A DNA stretch of 64,000 bases, taken from NCBI GenBank assembly GCA_963781035.1, contig CAWAEN010000007.1:248001-312000 (forward strand), written 5' to 3'. Within the stretch, counting starts at the first letter, position 1; each line of letters begins with the position of its first letter. Source of the DNA: SZUA-35 sp963781035. Lineage in GTDB: Bacteria; Actinomycetota; Acidimicrobiia; Acidimicrobiales; SZUA-35. Under the pieces are notes generated by a model that was not told the origin of the DNA, searched no databases, and saw only the letters and a list, made by a program, of their open reading frames with translations. This document shows, one piece after another, positions 20,113 through 29,870 of this stretch. The position numbers were made by a program, and so were the translations under genes.

Positions 20113-20520
20113 ATGGGAGTCCAACTGGCCAAGCCATCCATCGATCTCGGCATCGTGATCACCGACAGCGAGAAGGCATTGGCCTTCTACCGCGACCTTC
20201 TGGGTTTCGACCACGTGGGGGACGCGCCGATGCCCATCGGTGGCGGCGGGACCATGCATCGACTCATGTGCGGGGACAGCCTGATCAAACTCGTCAAGCT
20301 GAACACCGACCCGCCTGCAAGTCAGACGGGTGGGATCGCCGGTGCCACCGGGTTGCGCTACTTCACGATGCAGGTGACCAACCTCGGCGAGATGATGGCG
20401 GCATGCAAGACGGCCGGTGTCACGGTCGCGGTGCCCGAATCCGAGATCCGCCCCGGAGTGTCGATCGGCATGGTCGAGGACCCAGACGGCAACTGGGTCG
20501 AGTTCGTCCAGCAGAGTTGA
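20113..20520 (+). CDS. VOC (glyoxalase/bleomycin-resistance/dioxygenase fold) protein
   Basis: 135-residue vicinal-oxygen-chelate protein. It starts with LGIVITDSEKALAFYRDLLGFDHVG, the standard first beta-alpha-beta unit, has MHRLMCGDSLIKLVKL in the middle and ends with GVSIGMVEDPDGNWVEFVQQ, where the glutamate is a usual metal ligand. Enzymatic reaction unknown; lactoylglutathione lyase-like and dioxygenase-like roles are both possible. It is in the same frame as the ABC subunit upstream with no stop between, which I regard as an artefact of an indel. Confidence 0.82.
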   Translation: MGVQLAKPSIDLGIVITDSEKALAFYRDLLGFDHVGDAPMPIGGGGTMHRLMCGDSLIKLVKLNTDPPASQTGGIAGATGLRYFTMQVTNLGEMMAACKTAGVTVAVPESEIRPGVSIGMVEDPDGNWVEFVQQS

Positions 20521-20531
20521 GCGACCACATC

Positions 20532-21115
20532 ATGCACGTTGCGACTGTTCACCCTGCACGCCGACGGAGGTTGGGATCGGGACTCGCCGCGCTCCTGTTC
20601 CTGGCCGGCTGCACGAGTAGTGGGGACGAGGAGGCGGGCGTGTCGACGACCGAAGTGTCGACCACCGAGGTGTCGACCACGACGGAGGGACGGCTCGGGG
20701 GCTGCCCGGATCGGCCGGAGGGTTCGAGCTCGGCTGAGTTCAGTGAGAACGGAACGTTCGCCGTGACCATCGAGGGGTTCGATCTCGAAGCGGCAACCGC
20801 GTCGGTCGACGTCGTGCAATGGCTCGTCGGTCAGGCCGCGGCCGACGCCTACGAGGCCGAGACGGGCGACGACGGAGGCCCACCCAACGACTACTACGTC
20901 CTGAACGAGAACCCACGGCTGCGTGAGGTGAGCATCGACGACGACGCTGTGGTGCGTCTGGTCAGGCTGAGCGAAGACGGCTCGGCCGATGTCTCCAACG
21001 GCACCCTGGCCGAGCTCCCCGACTACCTCGTCGCAGGATTCTCCAGCACCATCTGGTGGTTCACGTTCGACCGACGGCACCGTCGTCGAGCTCTGCGAGC
21101 AATACGTTCCGTAGC
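20532..21115 (+). CDS. Putative lipoprotein, uncharacterised
   Basis: About 193 residues. The N-terminus has arginines followed by a hydrophobic stretch and the lipobox LAGC with C27 as the lipidated residue, so it should be anchored outside the cytoplasmic membrane. A threonine/serine-rich linker of three five-residue repeats (STTEV type) follows. The folded part contains VVQWLVGQAAADAYEAE and DYYVLNENPRLREV, a pattern I know only from uncharacterised actinobacterial proteins. A frame change near 21068 leads to the natural end ELCEQYVP and TAG at 21113-21115. Function unknown. It follows the VOC gene by 11 bases. Confidence 0.65.
20640..20684 (+). repeat. Three 15-base coding repeats in the lipoprotein linker
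   Basis: Three near-identical 15-base units beginning GTGTCGAC encode the S-T-T-E-V-type linker directly after the lipidated cysteine region. Confidence 0.8.
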
Positions 21116-21172
21116 ACGATCGATCTGCCGGCGGTCGGGAATGTCGGTTCGTGCGAGTGTGTTCGATGGTCC

Positions 21173-21457
21173 ATGACCACCGCAACGTTCCAAGGCACCG
21201 TCATCGCTGATTCGGACGCCACCGTCATCGTCGAGGGCAATCACTACTTCCCGGCCGATTCGGTCGTGTGGGACCACCTCACCAAGACCGATCGGACCAC
21301 GGGTTGCCCGTGGAAGGGAACGGCGTCGTATTACACGATCTCGGTCGAGGGGAACACCGCCGACAACGCAGCGTGGACATATGAGGAACCCAAAGAAGCT
21401 GCCGCCGAGATCAAGGGCCACGTCGCCTTCTACCCGGCGGTGTCGGTGACGCCATAG
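21173..21457 (+). CDS. DUF427 domain protein
   Basis: 94-residue protein, close to a complete DUF427 domain. It shows ATFQGTVIADSD near the start, then NHYFPADSV and the family-typical CPWKGTASYYTI segment, and ends with the GHVAFYP region. DUF427 proteins are small beta-rich cytosolic proteins of unknown biochemical function, common in actinobacteria. The ATG at 21173 gives the usual domain length. It follows the lipoprotein gene by 57 bases. Confidence 0.85.
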   Translation: MTTATFQGTVIADSDATVIVEGNHYFPADSVVWDHLTKTDRTTGCPWKGTASYYTISVEGNTADNAAWTYEEPKEAAAEIKGHVAFYPAVSVTP

Positions 21458-21523
21458 CGTCGGTGTGCGCCTCGGGACCCGGCGGGCTTCGTTCCGGGAG
21501 CGCGAGCGTGGCAGACTCTGCCG

Positions 21524-22615
21524 GTGCCAGGTACACATCCCGCTCCACGGGCGCTGCTGCTCGCAGTGCTCGCTCTCTTCTTGATCGGCGCCACGCAGGT
21601 CTCTCCGGCAGCGGCTCAGGACGAGCGGCAGACCATGACGTTCGACGACGTGGCCGCCATCGACGAGTTGCACGACGGCCATGCACGGGTGCTGCGTTTG
21701 TACTGGACCTTCTTCGATCGCCGACCGGATGCCGGCGGCGCACTCTTCTGGCTCGATCAATACGAACGCTGCCAGTCGGTCCAGCGCATCGCGCAACACT
21801 TCAACGTGAGTCGAGAGTTCGTCGACACCTATGGCGGCCTCGACGACGCAGGTTTCGTCGATCGCGTCTACCTCAACACGCTCGACCGCACCCCTGACGC
21901 TGCCGGACGCCGCTACTGGATCGGCCGCCTCGCGGACGACCTCTCACGGTCCGAACTGATGGTCCACTTCTCCTTCTCCGACGAGTTCGTCAGCAGCCGT
22001 CCATTGCCGTCTGACGGCGTTCCGATCCGGTCCTGCCGCGATCTCGGGCCGGTCGAGGGCGGGCAGCCACGGACGTTCGCCATCACCGACTGGCCTGTGT
22101 TCGGACACGTCGGAGACATCGAGCTTCGTCAGCCCTCAGCCGCGGTCGAGCTGATCGGGTTCCACCAGTCGAGCCACGACGGAGCGCAGGGCATCGTCAG
22201 CGCCGATGGGGCGGCAGCGTCGTTCCTCATGGCGTCGCGCAATCGGGACACCAATCGGCGCGGCGCAGCCGACATCGCCGCCCATCCGCTGGTCGAGGTG
22301 CGGGCCCCCGTCACCGGCACCGTCGTTCGCGGCGGCGGATACGTCCTCTACTGCCGGTACGCAGACGACTACGTCGTGATCGAACCGGACGGCCATCCGG
22401 GAATCGAGGTGAAAGTCCTCCACATCCTCGGACTCCACGTGCGCACCGGTGACCGGGTCGAGGCCGGCGTCACCGTCATCGCCGACCACCCCAATCAGCT
22501 CCCCTTCCGATCACAGATCGACGGCTTCACCGGCAGCCCGGCCTGGCCCCACGTACACATCGAGGTGGTCGACACGTCGATTCCCGATCGCCCGAGCCCC
22601 GGCGGCGGATGCTGA
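21524..22615 (+). CDS. Secreted DUF4214 plus M23-like peptidase-domain protein
   Basis: 363 residues with a signal peptide (hydrophobic 9-23, probable cleavage after AAA near 31). Residues about 50-160 hold two DUF4214 units (YWTFFDRRPDAGGALFWLD and VYLNTLDRTPDAAGRRYWIG), a module often found in actinobacterial surface proteins. The C-terminal half resembles M23 metallopeptidases: IGFHQSSHDGA, VRAPVTGTVVRGG, then PHVHIEVVD with the HxH zinc pair at 343 and 345. It may act on peptidoglycan or be a degenerate binding protein. GTG start, with CAGACT six bases upstream. It converges with the M3 peptidase six bases away. Confidence 0.85.
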   Translation: MPGTHPAPRALLLAVLALFLIGATQVSPAAAQDERQTMTFDDVAAIDELHDGHARVLRLYWTFFDRRPDAGGALFWLDQYERCQSVQRIAQHFNVSREFVDTYGGLDDAGFVDRVYLNTLDRTPDAAGRRYWIGRLADDLSRSELMVHFSFSDEFVSSRPLPSDGVPIRSCRDLGPVEGGQPRTFAITDWPVFGHVGDIELRQPSAAVELIGFHQSSHDGAQGIVSADGAAASFLMASRNRDTNRRGAADIAAHPLVEVRAPVTGTVVRGGGYVLYCRYADDYVVIEPDGHPGIEVKVLHILGLHVRTGDRVEAGVTVIADHPNQLPFRSQIDGFTGSPAWPHVHIEVVDTSIPDRPSPGGGC

Positions 22616-22621
22616 ACGGGT

Positions 22622-24440
22622 TCAGCGCTCGATCATGCCGAGTTCGGCGGCCAGTGCTTCGTAGTCGTCGATTCGGCGCCGGATGACGTCGAGGCTGGCT
22701 GCCCAGAAGGCCACATCGGTGAGGTCGAGATCGAACGCCGCCCCGAGATCCTCGGCGGAGTCCATTCCCACCCTCGAGAGCAGGTCGTCGTACTTCAGTC
22801 TGAACAGTTCGGCATCCTCGCGGTACTTCGCGAACAAACCGAGCCCGAAGAGATGCCCGAAGGTGTACGGCCAGTTGTAGAAGTGGGCGCCGTAGTAGTG
22901 GCCCTTCAACAGCCACATCCAAGGGTGGGCGGTGCTCTGGTCGATTCCGTCACCGAATGCATCGAGCTGGGCCTGGGCCATCATCTCGCACAGTTCGTCT
23001 GCCCCGATCAGACGACTCTGCCTACGGGCGAACACCTCGGTCTCGAAGAGGATCCGAGATCGAATGTCGACCACGACCTGGTTGGCGCCGGCGAGATCGG
23101 CGTCGAGCAGCGCCAGGCGGTCGATTCCCGTGAGTGTCTGCAGGCCATGGTCGACGGTGAGCGTCTCACAGAAGATGCTGGCGGTCTCGGCCAACGCCAT
23201 CGGCAGACGGCGCTGCAGTGGCGTACGGCCGGCCAAGGCCACGTTGTGATAGGCGTGACCGAGTTCGTGGGCTGTCGTCTGGGCGGCATCGACCGAACCG
23301 GACCAGTTCAGCAGGACGAGGGAACGGTCGCCGACGAACGGCATGCAGAACGCGCCCCCGACCTTGCCGTCTGACGGTGGCGCATCGATCCACTCCTCGT
23401 CGAGCGCCCGCCGCACCAGACCGCCGAGCGGACCTCCGTACGAGCGGAAAGCCTCATCGACGATCTCGATGCCATCGTCCCAGGAGAGCTCGCTGTCGAC
23501 TCCGGGGAGCGGGGCGATCAGGTTCCACCAGGCGAGGCCTCCACCCTCACGCGATTCGTGCATCTCGGCTTTGACCCGCATCCACCGTCGGAAGTCGGGA
23601 AGGGCGCTGTCGACGGCGGCGGTCAGAGCCTCGTAGGTCTCCCGAGCAACGCTGTTGGCGTAGAGCGACGCATCGAGTGGGCTCTCCCATGCGCGCCGCC
23701 GATTGACGGCGTTGGCATCGCCCTTGATGGCGTTCAGTGCCGAGGCAACGGGCGTTGCGAGGGTTGCCCAGGCGGCCACCTCCGCCTCGTAGCCGCTGCG
23801 GCGCGTCGGCCTCGTCCGCTGCGGTCGCCATCCCCCGAACCGTGTTGATCGGAAGCGACTCGCCATCGATCGTGGCTCGAAGCTGTGAAGTGAGATCGGT
23901 GTGCAGTCGATCCCACGCTCCGGGGCCGGTCGTCGAGAGTTCGGCGTAGAGCCCTTCTTCGGCTTCGCTCATCTGATGCGCAGTGCGAGCGGCGAGCCGG
24001 AGCAGAGGACCCCGATGCTCGGACGCCTCGGGGCTGACCCGAGCGAGCTCGTCGACGCCGAGCGAAGCCACCCACTCGGCCAAGCGGGCGACGAGCGGCG
24101 AGATCTTGGCCCCGAGGTCCTCGATCGATCCCAGGATGGCCTGCGCCTTCTGGTTCCTCGTGTCGGTTGCGACGTGCGAGTACACGTAGGACTCGAGTTC
24201 CTCGAGTGCTTCCAGAACGGCGTTGTGCTGGCGCAGGACACGGTCGGCGGCTTGCCCGTCGGCTGCGGTGACAACGCGAGGCTCGGTGGAGCGGACGTCG
24301 AGTTCTTCGTAGGTGGCGATCAGACGATCGACGTCGGCGTGCAGCCGTTCTTGCGCATCGTTGAAACTTCGCGAATCGAGCGACGGGTGGACGTCAACGA
24401 CGCTCCACCGTGGGAGGGTCTCGGCGGAGGGTGCGGCCAT
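22622..24440 (-). CDS. M3-family metallopeptidase (oligoendopeptidase F type), frameshifted
   Basis: About 605 residues. Zinc oligopeptidase of family M3, probably cytosolic and acting on short peptides. The zinc motif is TAHELGHAYHN (HExxH), with the third-ligand glutamate expected in ALAETASIFCET. The N-terminal helical region includes YVYSHVATDTRNQKAQA and EASEHRGPLLRLA, typical of the PepF N-terminal domain. One frame change near 23810 separates the halves. The ATG at 24440 is supported by TACCAT six bases upstream. It is divergent from the HtrA-like protease gene. Confidence 0.88.
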
Positions 24441-24446
24441 CCGTCG

Positions 24447-24452
24447 ATGGTA
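24447..24452 (-). promoter_or_regulatory. -10 hexamer TACCAT of the M3 peptidase gene
   Basis: TACCAT six bases before the ATG at 24440. Confidence 0.45.
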
Positions 24453-24550
24453 TGGCGCCGCGCTCGAGCCCGAACGGTCTTTATGCGAGACTTCTTTACG
24501 ACGCCTTTTCGACCGTTCGTCCACCATGTACTCCTCGACTCGGAGGAAGT

Positions 24551-25798
24551 ATGAACGATCGATCAAGCGAACCACAGCTCACGTCCTCGCAGGCCACCAC
24601 CCCTCCGGTTTTCGGCCTTCCCCAGAGTCCCCCGATCGCCCCGCCAGCCGACCCCCGCCCGGGTCACTCCGCCGCTGGCGAGAGCGGGTCCCGACCAGCA
24701 TCGGCACCGCCCACCGATGCTGCGTCGGGGCCACGAACTCCTGCCGCCGAACCGCGGCGCGGCGCCCGCACTGTTCTGGCCTTTCTGGCCGGTGCCGGAA
24801 TCGCCGCCGGCAGTTTCGGTCTCGGCGCCGTCCTCACCGATGACGACACTGTGTTGCCGGCGGCAATCGGCTCGCCGACGCCCGTCAGCGGTGGACTCAG
24901 CGAGGACACCGCTGCGCCGACCTTGGTGCCCCAGGCGCAGCCGACCGACCCGGTGGCCGCCGTTGCCGCCGATCTCGGGCCGTCGGTCATCCAGGTCGAG
25001 ACCGATCTCGGTCTCGGATCCGGCGTTGTCTACGCCGAAGGTCTGATCCTCACCAATCACCACGTGATCGACGGAGCGCAGCAGGTCCGGGTCCGGACCT
25101 CTGATGGTCGCACCCTCGACGCAGAGCTGCTGGGCAGTGACGAACGCAATGACATCGCCGTTCTGTCCGTCGGCGTCGGATCCGGTCTCCCGATCGCACG
25201 GCTCGGGTCGAGCAACGATCTGTCGGTCGGTCAGCTGGCCGTGGCCATCGGAAGCCCGTTCGAACTCTCACAGACCGTCACGGCCGGGATCGTCTCGGCG
25301 TTGCATCGCCCCGTACTCAACACGACGGGCGGGTTCAACGCCATGATCCAAACCGATGCCCCGATCAATCCGGGCAACTCCGGCGGTGCGCTCGCGAACG
25401 GTGCGGGCGAGGTCATCGGCATCAACACCTCGATTCGTACAGACGGCACCAGCAACGGCAATCTCGGTATCGGGTTCGCTGTCCCGATCGACACGGCCGT
25501 CGCTGTCGCTGAGCGCATCACGAGCGGGGCGTCGCTCGAACCCGGGGTCCTCGGCGTCACGAATTCGACCGAGGTCGACAACGAGGTCGGTGTGGTGCTC
25601 GGCGAGGTTGTTGCCGGCGGCGCCGCTGAGGAGGCCGGGCTTGTTGCCGGGGATCGCGTCCTCATGATCGACGGTGCGCCGGTCACGAGCTTCGGCGAGG
25701 TCGTCGGACTCGTGCAGAGCAAATTCGGCGGCGACCGGGTCGAGATCGTCTTTGTCCGCACCGGCGAGACCAGCACGGCGTCTGCGATCCTCGACTGA
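24551..25798 (+). CDS. HtrA/DegP-like membrane-anchored serine protease with PDZ domain
   Basis: 415 residues, intact. A proline-rich cytosolic tail (1-70) leads to one membrane helix (about 73-95), then an extracytoplasmic trypsin-like domain and one PDZ domain. The catalytic triad is H171 in ILTNHHVID, D201 in ERNDIAVL and S277 in NPGNSGGA. The PDZ region begins near GVLGVTNSTEV and includes AAEEAGLVAGDRVLMIDG. Such proteins degrade or refold damaged envelope proteins under stress. Start ATG 24551 with a GGAGG site eight bases upstream. It ends inside an 11-base-stem hairpin shared with the convergent enolase-superfamily gene. Confidence 0.93.
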   Translation: MNDRSSEPQLTSSQATTPPVFGLPQSPPIAPPADPRPGHSAAGESGSRPASAPPTDAASGPRTPAAEPRRGARTVLAFLAGAGIAAGSFGLGAVLTDDDTVLPAAIGSPTPVSGGLSEDTAAPTLVPQAQPTDPVAAVAADLGPSVIQVETDLGLGSGVVYAEGLILTNHHVIDGAQQVRVRTSDGRTLDAELLGSDERNDIAVLSVGVGSGLPIARLGSSNDLSVGQLAVAIGSPFELSQTVTAGIVSALHRPVLNTTGGFNAMIQTDAPINPGNSGGALANGAGEVIGINTSIRTDGTSNGNLGIGFAVPIDTAVAVAERITSGASLEPGVLGVTNSTEVDNEVGVVLGEVVAGGAAEEAGLVAGDRVLMIDGAPVTSFGEVVGLVQSKFGGDRVEIVFVRTGETSTASAILD

Positions 25799-25821
25799 CC
25801 CGCGACCCCAGGTCAGTCGAG
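25790..25821. terminator. Bidirectional terminator hairpin shared by two stop codons
   Basis: Perfect 11-base inverted repeat (CTCGACTGACC and GGTCAGTCGAG) with a 10-base loop. The left arm contains the TGA of the HtrA-like gene and the right arm the TGA of the convergent gene; both proteins end in Leu-Asp. Confidence 0.7.
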
Positions 25822-27060
25822 CTCGCCGGTGAGGGCGGTGTTGTCGGACGGCACCGGAGTCTGTGTCATGTCGAGGTGCAGCCGACCTCCGTGATCGGAG
25901 TACGGGTGAGCGGCGATCATGTCGTCGTCGAGCTCGACCCCGAGCCCAGGCGCCGTCGGTGGCCTCAGATAGCCATCGTCCCAGACCAACGGCTCACGAA
26001 CGACGGCGTCGTGGAATGCGGTCTGGATCGTCTCCAGCATCAGGAAGTTCGGGCTGCTGAATCCGACGTGGGCGGCTGCAGCGTGGGCCACCGGCCCGCA
26101 GTAGATGTGCGGAGCGAGATGGGCGTTGTAGGTCTCGGCCATGGCCGCGATCTTCTTCATCTCCCAGATTCCTCCTGCCCGTCCTACGTTCGGCTGGACG
26201 ATGCGGACCCCGGCCTCGAGTGCCTGGCGGAACTCGATTCTCGTCGTCAGGCGTTCTCCGGCTGCGATCGGGATCGACGTGGACGCAGCCACCTCGCCGA
26301 GTGCCCGCATCTGATCCGGCGGGCATGGTTCCTCGAACCAGAGCGGGTCGAACGGCTCGAGACGGCGTGCGAGTCGTCTGGCCGACGATGTCGCCATCTG
26401 TCCGTGTGTCCCGAAGAGGAGGTCGGCCCGGTTGCCGACCGCAGCGCGAAGGGCCCTGGCGTTGTCCTCGCTGCGCTGCAGTTCGACGAGGGAGAGCTCG
26501 CGCCCGCCCTGGATCGTGTAGGGGCCTGTGGGGTCCTGTTTGATCGCAGTGAAGCCCTGTTCGACGTAGTGCAGCGCCCGTTCTGCCGCTGCGTCCGGGT
26601 CGTGGTAGGGATCGGGTTCGCCTGCATCGGGAGGGGGCTCTCCGAGCGGCCGATGAGCGCTGGCCGGGTAGAGGTAGGTGTAGGTCCGCAGCCGGTCGTG
26701 AAACGCCCCGCCCAGGAGGTTGTAGACCGGCTGCCCTGCCCGCTTGCCGAGAATGTCCCAGACCGCGATCTCGATGCCGCTGAAGACACTCATCAGGGTC
26801 GGATCGGGGCGCTGGGTGAAGCCGGCTGAGTAGACGCGTCGATAGATGGTCTCGACATCAGTGGCCGGAGACCCTGCGATGTAGCGGTCGAAGGTGTCCT
26901 CCACCATGGCACACGCCACATCGGCCGAGAACGGGATCCCGTAGCACTCGCCGACCCCCGTGACGCCGTCGTCGGTCGACACTCGCACCAAAACCCAGAA
27001 CGAGCCCCCGATCCCGGTCGGTGGGACAGTGACGAAGGTTTCGATCCGGTCGAGCATCAC
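25813..27060 (-). CDS. Mandelate racemase/muconate lactonizing family enzyme (enolase superfamily)
   Basis: About 415 residues, probably an acid-sugar dehydratase. The N-terminal capping domain has DGVTGVGECYG; the barrel has FTAIKQDP (lysine on strand 2), metal ligands around LWFEEPCPPDQ and AAGERLTTR, and a late LAPHIYCGPVAHAAAAHVG with a candidate general-base histidine. The overall shape resembles galactonate/mannonate-type dehydratases, but substrate cannot be fixed from sequence. The frame is open further upstream. GTG 27060, directly before ATG 27057, is preferred since TACGTT lies six bases before it. It is divergent from isocitrate dehydrogenase. Confidence 0.87.
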   Translation of the reverse strand: MMLDRIETFVTVPPTGIGGSFWVLVRVSTDDGVTGVGECYGIPFSADVACAMVEDTFDRYIAGSPATDVETIYRRVYSAGFTQRPDPTLMSVFSGIEIAVWDILGKRAGQPVYNLLGGAFHDRLRTYTYLYPASAHRPLGEPPPDAGEPDPYHDPDAAAERALHYVEQGFTAIKQDPTGPYTIQGGRELSLVELQRSEDNARALRAAVGNRADLLFGTHGQMATSSARRLARRLEPFDPLWFEEPCPPDQMRALGEVAASTSIPIAAGERLTTRIEFRQALEAGVRIVQPNVGRAGGIWEMKKIAAMAETYNAHLAPHIYCGPVAHAAAAHVGFSSPNFLMLETIQTAFHDAVVREPLVWDDGYLRPPTAPGLGVELDDDMIAAHPYSDHGGRLHLDMTQTPVPSDNTALTGELD

Positions 27061-27066
27061 CGCCGC

Positions 27067-27072
27067 AACGTA
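27067..27072 (-). promoter_or_regulatory. -10 hexamer TACGTT of the enolase-superfamily gene
   Basis: TACGTT six bases before GTG 27060. With the hexamer at 27107 it makes a divergent promoter pair in a 58-base gap. Confidence 0.45.
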
Positions 27073-27106
27073 CCACCGGCAGCACCATCGAGAGCCGGCT
27101 GGTTGG

Positions 27107-27112
27107 TAGGGT
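27107..27112 (+). promoter_or_regulatory. -10 hexamer TAGGGT of the isocitrate dehydrogenase gene
   Basis: TAGGGT six bases before GTG 27119, the same spacing as at other genes in this window. Confidence 0.5.
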
Positions 27113-27118
27113 CCGGCT

Positions 27119-29336
27119 GTGACTGACTCTGCGATCATCTACACCAAGACCGACGAAGCACCGGCGCTCGCCACCTACTCGCTTCTGCCCATCATCGCCG
27201 CCTACGCCGGCGCTGCCGGAGTCTCGGTCGAGACCAGGGACATCTCGCTTGCAGCGCGGATCCTCGCCAGCTTCCCCGAGATCTTCTCCGATGGCGAGCG
27301 AGTCAGCGACGATCTGGCCGAGCTCGGTGATCTTGCGAAAACACCGGAGGCCAACATCGTCAAGCTGCCGAACATCAGCGCCTCGATGCCGCAGCTGCGG
27401 GAAGCCATCGCCGAGCTCCAGGCGAAGGGTTTCGCCCTCCCGGAGTACCCAGACGCTCCCTCGACCGATGCCGAGCGCGACATCAAGGTGCGCTACGACC
27501 GCGTCAAGGGCAGTGCGGTCAATCCGGTGCTGCGCGAAGGCAACTCTGATCGTCGTGCCCCAAACGCAGTCAAGGAATACGCCCGCAAGCACCCACACTC
27601 GATGGGTGCCTGGTCACCGGATTCGAAGACCGCCGTCGCCACCATGACCGCCGGCGATTTCTTCCACAATGAACAAGCGGTCACGCTGTCCGCGGACGAC
27701 ACGCTGCGAGTGGAACACACTGATACCGACGGCACTGTCACCGTCCTCTCGGACTCGATTCCCGTGCTCGCCGGTGAGGTCGTCGACGCCACGTTCATGA
27801 GCAAGCGTGCGCTGGTTGCCTTCCTCGCCGAACAGGTGACGGTGGCCAAGGATCAGGGCGTGCTGTTCTCCCTGCATCTGAAAGCGACGATGATGAAGGT
27901 GTCGGACCCGATCATCTTCGGTCACGCCGTGAAGGTCTTCTTCGCCGACGTCTTCGCACAGTACGGCGACGTCATCGATGCCTCCGGGGCCAATGTCAAC
28001 AACGGGCTCGGCGGCCTGCTGGGCGCCATCGGTTCGATCGACGGCGGCGACGCCATCGCTGCCGCGATCAGCGAGGTCTATGAGGACGGTCCCGATCTGG
28101 CCATGGTCGATTCCGACAACGGGATCACCAATCTCCACGTCCCGAGCGACGTCATCATCGATGCCTCGATGCCGGCCATGATTCGTACCTCGGGCCAGAT
28201 GTGGAACGCCGCTGGTGAGCTACAGGACACCCTGGCGGTGATTCCGGACAGCAGCTACGCCGGCCTCTACAAGGCCACCATCGACTTCTGTCGGGAGCAC
28301 GGCGCGTTCGACCCGTCGACGATGGGCACCGTGCCGAACGTCGGGCTCATGGCGCAGAAGGCCGAAGAGTACGGCTCGCACGACAAGACCTTCGAGATCC
28401 CGGCAGACGGAACAGTCAGGGTTCTCGATGGTGCCGGTGCGACGCTCATGGAGCACACGGTCGAAGCAGGCGACATCTGGCGGGCGTGCCAGGTCAAGGA
28501 CGCTCCCATCCAGGACTGGGTGAAGCTCGCCGTGAACCGGGCTCGGGCCACGGGTTGGCCGGCGGTCTTCTGGTTGGACGAGAACCGTGCCCACGATGCC
28601 CAGCTGATCACCAAGGTCACCACCTATCTCGCCGATCACGACACCGACGGCCTCACGATCGAGATCATGCCGGTGGCCGAGGCCACCACCTACACGCTCG
28701 AACGAACGAAGGCTGGCGAGAACACGATCTCGGTCACCGGCAACGTGTTGCGCGACTACCTCACCGATCTCTTCCCGATCCTCGAGTTGGGCACCAGCGC
28801 CAAGATGCTGTCGATCGTCCCCCTGATGAACGGCGGCGGGCTGTTCGAGACCGGGGCCGGCGGTTCGGCGCCGAAACACGTCCAGCAGTTCGAGAAGGAG
28901 AACCATCTCCGATGGGATTCGCTCGGCGAGTTCCTCGCTCTGGCCGTCTCGCTCGACCATTACGGCGAGGTGACCGGTAACGCGTCGGCCAGGATCCTCG
29001 GCGATGCTCTCGACAAGGCAACATCGAAATTCCTCGACGAGGGTCGGTCTCCGTCACGCCGGGTGAACGAGCTCGACAACCGCGGCAGCCACTTCTATCT
29101 CGCCATGTACTGGGCCGAGGCATTGGCGGCACAGTCGGCCGACCCGTGCCCTGGCGAATCGGATGCGATCGGTCCACGAGGCGCTCGTGGCCAACGAGGT
29201 CACGATCGTCGCCGAGCTCAACGGGGCACAGGGTGTGCCCATGGACATCGGCGGCTACTACGCACCGGACGAGGCTCTGGCTGCGGCAGCGATGAGACCG
29301 AGCAGCACCCTCAATGCGATCATCGACGCTGTCTGA
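27119..29336 (+). CDS. icd: NADP-dependent isocitrate dehydrogenase, monomeric type
   Basis: About 738 residues, the length of the monomeric IDH family. It converts isocitrate to 2-oxoglutarate in the TCA cycle and produces NADPH. Family-typical stretches include IIYTKTDEAPALATYS at the start, LPNISASMPQLREAI, the substrate loop VLREGNSDRRA, HPHSMGAWSPDSKT, ATMMKVSDPIIFGHAV, and GGLFETGAGGSAPKHVQQF. A frame change near 29147 shifts the last 60 residues; read correctly they continue with an EVTIVAELNGAQG stretch and stop at TGA 29334-29336. The DksA-like gene starts nine bases later and is probably cotranscribed. Confidence 0.95.
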
Positions 29337-29345
29337 GCGACGATC

Positions 29346-29783
29346 GTGACCATCGGAGACCGCCTGGCCGTTGCCAGACGTGATCTCGATGCTCACATCG
29401 CCAGGATCGAGGCCGAGGCGAGAGCCAACGGTTCGGCCTCGATCTCGTTCGGAAAACGGATCGGCGACGGAACCAGTGTCGCGGTGGAGCGGCTCAACGA
29501 GATTGCCGTGCTCGAGCGGCTGACGAAACAGCGACGAATGGTCGTGAGGGCGCAGGTGAAGCTCGATGAGGGTTCGTACGGCATTTGCGATGCTTGCGCC
29601 TCGGCGATCAGTGATGCTCGGCTCGACGCGCTTGCGTGGGCCATTCACTGCCTCGAGTGCGCCGGTCTCGAGGTCGTGCCCGAAGCGGAACAACCACGGG
29701 GCCCGGAGGCCCCGGCCGAGGGGCCGACATCGGCCACCTCCGACAGCGCCTCACCGTGGGACACGGTTCGCTGGAACGAGTGA
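29346..29783 (+). CDS. TraR/DksA-type zinc-finger protein
   Basis: 145-residue protein with a central coiled-coil-like region (about 45-75) and a four-cysteine zinc finger: C81, C84, C102 and C105, as CDAC and CLEC. The arrangement matches the TraR/DksA family, whose members insert into the RNA polymerase secondary channel. Many actinobacterial relatives are uncharacterised. The two DksA acidic tip residues are not obvious here, so the mechanism is uncertain. Cotranscribed with isocitrate dehydrogenase by spacing (nine bases). Confidence 0.85.
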   Translation: MTIGDRLAVARRDLDAHIARIEAEARANGSASISFGKRIGDGTSVAVERLNEIAVLERLTKQRRMVVRAQVKLDEGSYGICDACASAISDARLDALAWAIHCLECAGLEVVPEAEQPRGPEAPAEGPTSATSDSASPWDTVRWNE

Positions 29784-29870
29784 CTTGCCGCGACCGGCGC
29801 ACCGCATCGTGCAGGCGTAGTCTCGGCCTCGCCGTTTCGCCGCGAGCGGCATCGACCTGAAAGGCTCATC

